Shown here: positions 60,284 through 64,000 of the stretch, piece after piece
Numbering within the stretch: the stretch's first letter is position 1
Layout: each line of letters starts with the position of its first letter
Assembly (NCBI RefSeq): GCF_900100115.1
Contig: NZ_FNKL01000001.1
Coordinates: forward strand, 682,001-746,000
DNA length: 64,000 nt
DNA from: Chryseobacterium soldanellicola
GTDB taxonomy: Bacteria > Bacteroidota > Bacteroidia > Flavobacteriales > Weeksellaceae
Direction: 5' to 3'
The notes under the pieces: model-generated
The model's database searches: none
What the model was told of the DNA's origin: nothing
What the model saw: only the letters and a program-made list of their open reading frames with translations
Position numbers and translations under genes: made by a program

Positions 60284-60751
60284 CTACAAAGCAGAGATTT
60301 CCAACAATTTCTCTCTCATTTTTTCAGGTTTAAGCTGCCCTTCATGAAAATAAACCAAATTCTGATTCTTATCTAAAATAATCCACAACGGATAAACAGG
60401 CTGATTTTTATTTTTAGACAAAGCCAAAGCCAGCTCATGGATTCCGGAATTTCCGTTGGGTAAATAATTAAATTCTTTTCCTTGATAAATGATTTTCTCT
60501 TTTGTTTTTTCCGCTTCAAAATTGATGAAATAAAAATCTTCATTGATCATTTTAACCAATTCTTCATTTTTATTTAATTGAAAAGATTCGATCTTACAAA
60601 CTGTACACCAATCCGTATAAAGATGAATAATAACAGGCTTTTGTATTCCTTTTTGTAAATTTTCAAGTTCAGAAAAAGTGCCTGTTTTCATCTGTGAAAG
60701 ACAAAAACAAGGCACTAACATTAAGAATAAAAATATCGTTAAATTTTTCAT
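60284..60751 (-). CDS. Periplasmic thioredoxin-fold protein
   Basis: 155 residues, signal peptide to about residue 20 (MKNLTIFLFLMLVPCFCLSQ), then a thioredoxin fold with DWCTVCKIE active site and later QPVYPLWIILDKNQN. A periplasmic thiol-disulfide protein. Its ATG overlaps the stop of the TonB receptor (ATGA), so the two are translationally coupled. Confidence 0.85.
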   Translation of the reverse strand: MKNLTIFLFLMLVPCFCLSQMKTGTFSELENLQKGIQKPVIIHLYTDWCTVCKIESFQLNKNEELVKMINEDFYFINFEAEKTKEKIIYQGKEFNYLPNGNSGIHELALALSKNKNQPVYPLWIILDKNQNLVYFHEGQLKPEKMREKLLEISAL

Positions 60752-62820
60752 TTCAAAGTATATTTTACCCCCATAAATCCTCTGATTTTCTGCATCGGAG
60801 CAAATCCGTAAGTCGTATCAAAAGTGTAATGATTCGGGTTATTAATTGGATCATTAACCAGCTGGTCAAAGGGATCAAAAGGTCGCATCAACGGATCTTT
60901 CGGAGTGAAATTGAACAGATTTTTAATTCCGCAATACACTTCAAATCCCGATTTGAAACTTTTTGACAACTGAATATTCGCCAACGAATAAAACGGAGAA
61001 TATTCCGGTCGGTAGTCGTTCGGTAAAACAGGCAATCGCATCGGTCCGTAAAACTGTCCTGTAAAATCTACCGTCAGATTATTTGAAAATTTATAGGTCA
61101 AACTGTACGTTCCGCTCCATTTTGGGGCATGAAGTTGTTGAACTTTTTCATTTTCTCCATCAAATTTCTGATACACATCAAGATAAGTCACGCCTAAATT
61201 AATACTCAACGGAAAACTAAAACTGTAATCCACATTCATTGAAGCTCCCCTTGAAATTCCGTACCCATGAAGATTATCGTAAATAATTTTCTCAGGATCC
61301 GTATCAAAATCTCCGACAATTTTATTGCTGAAATGGGTATAAAATGCAGAAGCATCAACATTAATCAAACGATCTCCGACAGGAATTTTCCAGACATAAT
61401 TCAAATTTCCGTTGATGGATCTTTCAGGTTTTAAATTTGATTTAATCACGACTTCACGAGAACCCGTCAATGCTGCATGATCTTCTGTAAATAAATTCAC
61501 CACCCTGAAACCCGTCCCAAAATTGAATCGCAACGTATGATAAGGATTCGGAGAAAATTTCCATGCAAAGCGCGGTGAATGTACAGAATGATGAATTTTA
61601 TCATAATCAAATCTGTAGCCTAGCAACAGTGTATTTTTTTCGTTAATTTCCCACTGATCCTGAATAAACGCCCCAAAAATGGGTGATTTTATCGGTTCGT
61701 TTGTGAAGCCGTCTGCCGATAAAGTTCCGGGAGTATTATCATCATAAAAAGTTTTCTTGTAAGTAATTCCTGTGATCAAATCGTGATTTCCGAGTTTTTT
61801 ATCCCAATATGTTTGCACAAAAGCCACTTTTTGTGTCGCATTAAACGGATTACTTCCATAAAAAGAATTTTGATCATGAAAATTATACGAAAATTGGGTA
61901 ATAATATTTTCTTTCATCGGCCACTGATACATCCCGAAAGCTTCTACTCTATTGGTATAAATGCTTTCTCCATACACTTCACTGCTTCCGCGATATGATC
62001 TGTTCCACTGCATTTCGCCGCCGAAACGGTCTTCATACAAATACCTCAAAGCAAAACTTGCCAGTCGGTTTTCTTTTCTCTGGAAATTCCATTTATTGAA
62101 AACTGAAACTCTGTTTTGTAACGCCGCATCTGTGAAATTATCTTTATTTTCATCGAATCTTTTTTCGTAATTGAAATAATTCAAACTTAATAATGAAGCG
62201 ATTTTTTTTCCAAAATTAAATTTCGTTGACAGGTCCACATTATTTTCAGCCCAAGTTGTGGTCATGAGATCAATACTCAATTTCGGGGCGGTCAAAGCAT
62301 TTTTAGTAATAATATTAATGACCCCTCCCATCGCTTCCGAGCCATAAAGAGATGAAGCAGGACCTTTTACTACCTCAATTCTGTCAATCAGACTATTGGG
62401 AATACCACTTAAACCATAAACGGTGGAAAGCGAACTTACAATCGGCATTCCGTCGATCAAAATCATTGTGTAAGGTCCTTCCAATCCGTTGATGTGAATA
62501 TCTCCCGTATTACAAACCGAGCAATTTAACTGAGGTTTTACACCATTTACCATCGCAATCGCTTCAAAAATATTGGGCGTCGGATTTTTCTGGAAAAATT
62601 TTTGACTGTAAATTTCCACAGCAACCGGGCTTTTTGATCTGCTGATCGGTTTTATGGTTCCGGTAATAACAACGTCATCGATTAATTTTGTTTTTATCTC
62701 TTTTTTACCTGAAATGTTAACCGAATCAAGCTTTTTCGATTGATTTAAATCTAAACTATCCACTTTCTGTGAAAAGCAATAGCCTGAAAAAAAGATTACA
62801 GAAAATAATATTCGCCTCAT
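60748..62820 (-). CDS. TonB-dependent outer-membrane receptor
   Basis: 690 residues from ATG 62820 (MRRILFSVIFFSGYCFSQ; an in-frame start at 62850 adds 10 residues but weakens the signal peptide). Plug domain with LIDGMPIVSSLSTVYGLSGIP and the GxxSSLYGSEAMGGVINIIT motif, then a 22-stranded barrel. A Cys pair, NCSVCNTGDIHINGLEG, sits in the plug. Substrate not evident. Coupled with the thioredoxin gene. Confidence 0.92.
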   Translation of the reverse strand: MRRILFSVIFFSGYCFSQKVDSLDLNQSKKLDSVNISGKKEIKTKLIDDVVITGTIKPISRSKSPVAVEIYSQKFFQKNPTPNIFEAIAMVNGVKPQLNCSVCNTGDIHINGLEGPYTMILIDGMPIVSSLSTVYGLSGIPNSLIDRIEVVKGPASSLYGSEAMGGVINIITKNALTAPKLSIDLMTTTWAENNVDLSTKFNFGKKIASLLSLNYFNYEKRFDENKDNFTDAALQNRVSVFNKWNFQRKENRLASFALRYLYEDRFGGEMQWNRSYRGSSEVYGESIYTNRVEAFGMYQWPMKENIITQFSYNFHDQNSFYGSNPFNATQKVAFVQTYWDKKLGNHDLITGITYKKTFYDDNTPGTLSADGFTNEPIKSPIFGAFIQDQWEINEKNTLLLGYRFDYDKIHHSVHSPRFAWKFSPNPYHTLRFNFGTGFRVVNLFTEDHAALTGSREVVIKSNLKPERSINGNLNYVWKIPVGDRLINVDASAFYTHFSNKIVGDFDTDPEKIIYDNLHGYGISRGASMNVDYSFSFPLSINLGVTYLDVYQKFDGENEKVQQLHAPKWSGTYSLTYKFSNNLTVDFTGQFYGPMRLPVLPNDYRPEYSPFYSLANIQLSKSFKSGFEVYCGIKNLFNFTPKDPLMRPFDPFDQLVNDPINNPNHYTFDTTYGFAPMQKIRGFMGVKYTLK

Positions 62821-62941
62821 GAAATTAAAATTGTTAGACAAAGCTAACATTTATTTTTGAAACAAAAAACTTTCCACAAAAATCTCCGAAAAATTATTCA
62901 TCAAAAATTATTAAATTTGAGAAACCAGATATAAGAGTAAA

Positions 62942-64000
62942 ATGAGATATCATCAGTCGGGAAATATCCCACCAAAAAGACATACGATTTTCAAATCTCC
63001 GGAAGATAAGTTCTATTATGAACAGCTTTTCGGGACAGAAGGTTTTCACGGAATTTCTTCCTTGTTGTACCATATTCACCGCCCGACTCAGATAAAATCG
63101 ATCGGTGAAGCGAAAGATGTGGCACCGAAAATTGCCGTTGATAAAAACGTGACGCCAAGAATGTTCAAGGGAATGAATGTCACTCCTGAAGACGATTTTA
63201 TGGATAGCAGAAAGTTTTTGATGGTAAACAATGACCTTAAAATGGGATTGTCAAAACCTAGAAAATCAATGGATTATTTCTACAAAAACGCAGAATGTGA
63301 CGAGCTTTTATATGTTCACAACGGAAGCGGAATTTTAAAAACTTTTGTTGGAAATCTTGATTTTTCTGTTGGTGATTATTTAATTATTCCGAGAGGAACG
63401 ATTTATCAGGTTGAATTAAATTCTGACGACACCGTTTTCTTTGTGGTAGAAAGCCATTCTCCGATTTATACTCCAAAAAGATACAGAAATGAATTCGGAC
63501 AGCTTTTGGAGCATTCCCCGTTCTGCGAAAGAGATATCGTCGCACCGACTTTTCAGGAACCAAAAAATGAAAAAGGAGAATTTTTAATTAAAGTAAAAAA
63601 AGAAAATCAAATCACTGATTTCATCTACGCAACGCATCCGTTTGATGTTGTAGGTTGGGACGGTTATTTTTATCCTTATAAATTTAATATCAAAAATTTT
63701 GAACCGATTACGGGCAGAATTCACCAGCCACCACCGGTTCACCAGACTTTTGAAGCGCACAATTTTGTGGTTTGCTCGTTCTGCGCGAGAATGTATGATT
63801 ATCATCCGATGGCCATTCCGGCGCCTTACAATCACTCCAATATTGATTCTGATGAGGTTTTATTCTATACGGAAGGAGATTTTATGAGCCGTAATCACAT
63901 TGATTTAATGGATTTTACACTTCACCCGGGAGGAATCGTTCACGGACCTCATCCAGGTGCGATGGAAAGAAGTATCGGTAAAAAATTCACTGAGGAATAT
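62942..64000 (+). CDS. hmgA: Homogentisate 1,2-dioxygenase (C-terminus cut by window end)
   Basis: Open frame from ATG 62942 to the window end (353 codons); family length is about 385, so roughly 30 residues are missing. MRYHQSGNIPPKRHTIFKS, GFHGISSLLYHIHRPTQI, PPVHQTFEAHNFVVCSFCAR and HPGGIVHGPHPGAMERSIG match HmgA; histidines and the Glu in the last part bind the Fe2+ that opens the aromatic ring in tyrosine/phenylalanine breakdown. Other pathway genes (hppD, fahA) may follow. Confidence 0.92.
   Translation, partial: MRYHQSGNIPPKRHTIFKSPEDKFYYEQLFGTEGFHGISSLLYHIHRPTQIKSIGEAKDVAPKIAVDKNVTPRMFKGMNVTPEDDFMDSRKFLMVNNDLKMGLSKPRKSMDYFYKNAECDELLYVHNGSGILKTFVGNLDFSVGDYLIIPRGTIYQVELNSDDTVFFVVESHSPIYTPKRYRNEFGQLLEHSPFCERDIVAPTFQEPKNEKGEFLIKVKKENQITDFIYATHPFDVVGWDGYFYPYKFNIKNFEPITGRIHQPPPVHQTFEAHNFVVCSFCARMYDYHPMAIPAPYNHSNIDSDEVLFYTEGDFMSRNHIDLMDFTLHPGGIVHGPHPGAMERSIGKKFTEEY

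Noticed and set aside
1..64000. tRNA, rRNA, CRISPR array, transposase or prophage integrase
   Set aside because: No matching structure or protein motif was seen while reading both strands; small structured RNAs could still be missed by eye.

Overview
The window comes from a low-GC member of the Bacteroidota, most like Chryseobacterium or a close Weeksellaceae/Flavobacteriales relative. The grounds are the TAnnTTTG-type promoters, the subtype-iii (Bacteroidetes) type VI secretion proteins (TssD, TssO, TssR), the BBP2-type porins, the flavobacterial Mpl, PolA and KdpD forms, and the many small palindromic repeats between genes. I see no rRNA, tRNA, CRISPR array, transposase or integrase.

Layout. 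(1) 1-5.8 kb is the end of a potassium-import (kdp) cluster: the KdpC C-terminus, two outer-membrane beta-barrel proteins, and a KdpD split into a stand-alone sensor domain and a separate HAMP-PAS histidine kinase. (2) 5.8-10.6 kb holds small unknown proteins, an AraC regulator with a TetX-like FAD monooxygenase, a YdeI/OmdA-like protein and a DUF4822-like lipoprotein. (3) polA lies at 10.9-13.8 kb. (4) 13.9-39.5 kb, all on the minus strand, is part of a T6SS(iii) locus. It has two TssO-like proteins, a PKD protein (probable TssP), TssR, a PAAR-like tip, ClpV/TssH, two nearly identical Hcp/TssD tubes, two VgrG/TssI spikes, a lytic transglycosylase and three effector modules with candidate immunity genes (an M23 peptidase, a GHSHG lipase/hydrolase and an HNH-type nuclease). 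Sheath, baseplate and TssK/TssN genes are absent and must lie elsewhere. A LuxR-type regulator with a degenerate receiver is divergent from it at 39.7 kb. (5) 40.4-42.7 kb has an HU-like protein, a 29-residue very basic protein and RNase E/G. (6) 43.1-49.4 kb is a curli-type amyloid locus: a CsgD-like LuxR regulator with a degenerate receiver, then (minus strand) curlin with 22 exact 11-residue repeats, a minor curlin, a CsgH-CsgE fusion, CsgF, CsgG with an added beta-barrel, and a beta-propeller lipoprotein. (7) 50-64 kb is mostly housekeeping and stress genes: Nudix, PlsC, Mpl, an orphan RebB (R-body family), an aldo/keto reductase, LysR divergent from a quinone-reductase operon, AhpD-like/DoxX with a Crp regulator, a thioredoxin/TonB receptor pair, and the start of homogentisate dioxygenase.

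The most interesting signal is regulatory. Both hcp copies carry a twin palindrome (GTAGTARTTCTAC, two copies 21 bp apart) placed 49 bases upstream of a TAnnTTTG box. The curlin gene carries a different twin motif (TCACCATTTRC, 22 bp apart) at exactly the same 49-base distance, and the minor curlin has a weaker single copy at that distance. Each system also has its own LuxR-type regulator lacking the phospho-acceptor aspartate. This suggests two dedicated, probably phosphorylation-independent activators working from the same promoter geometry.
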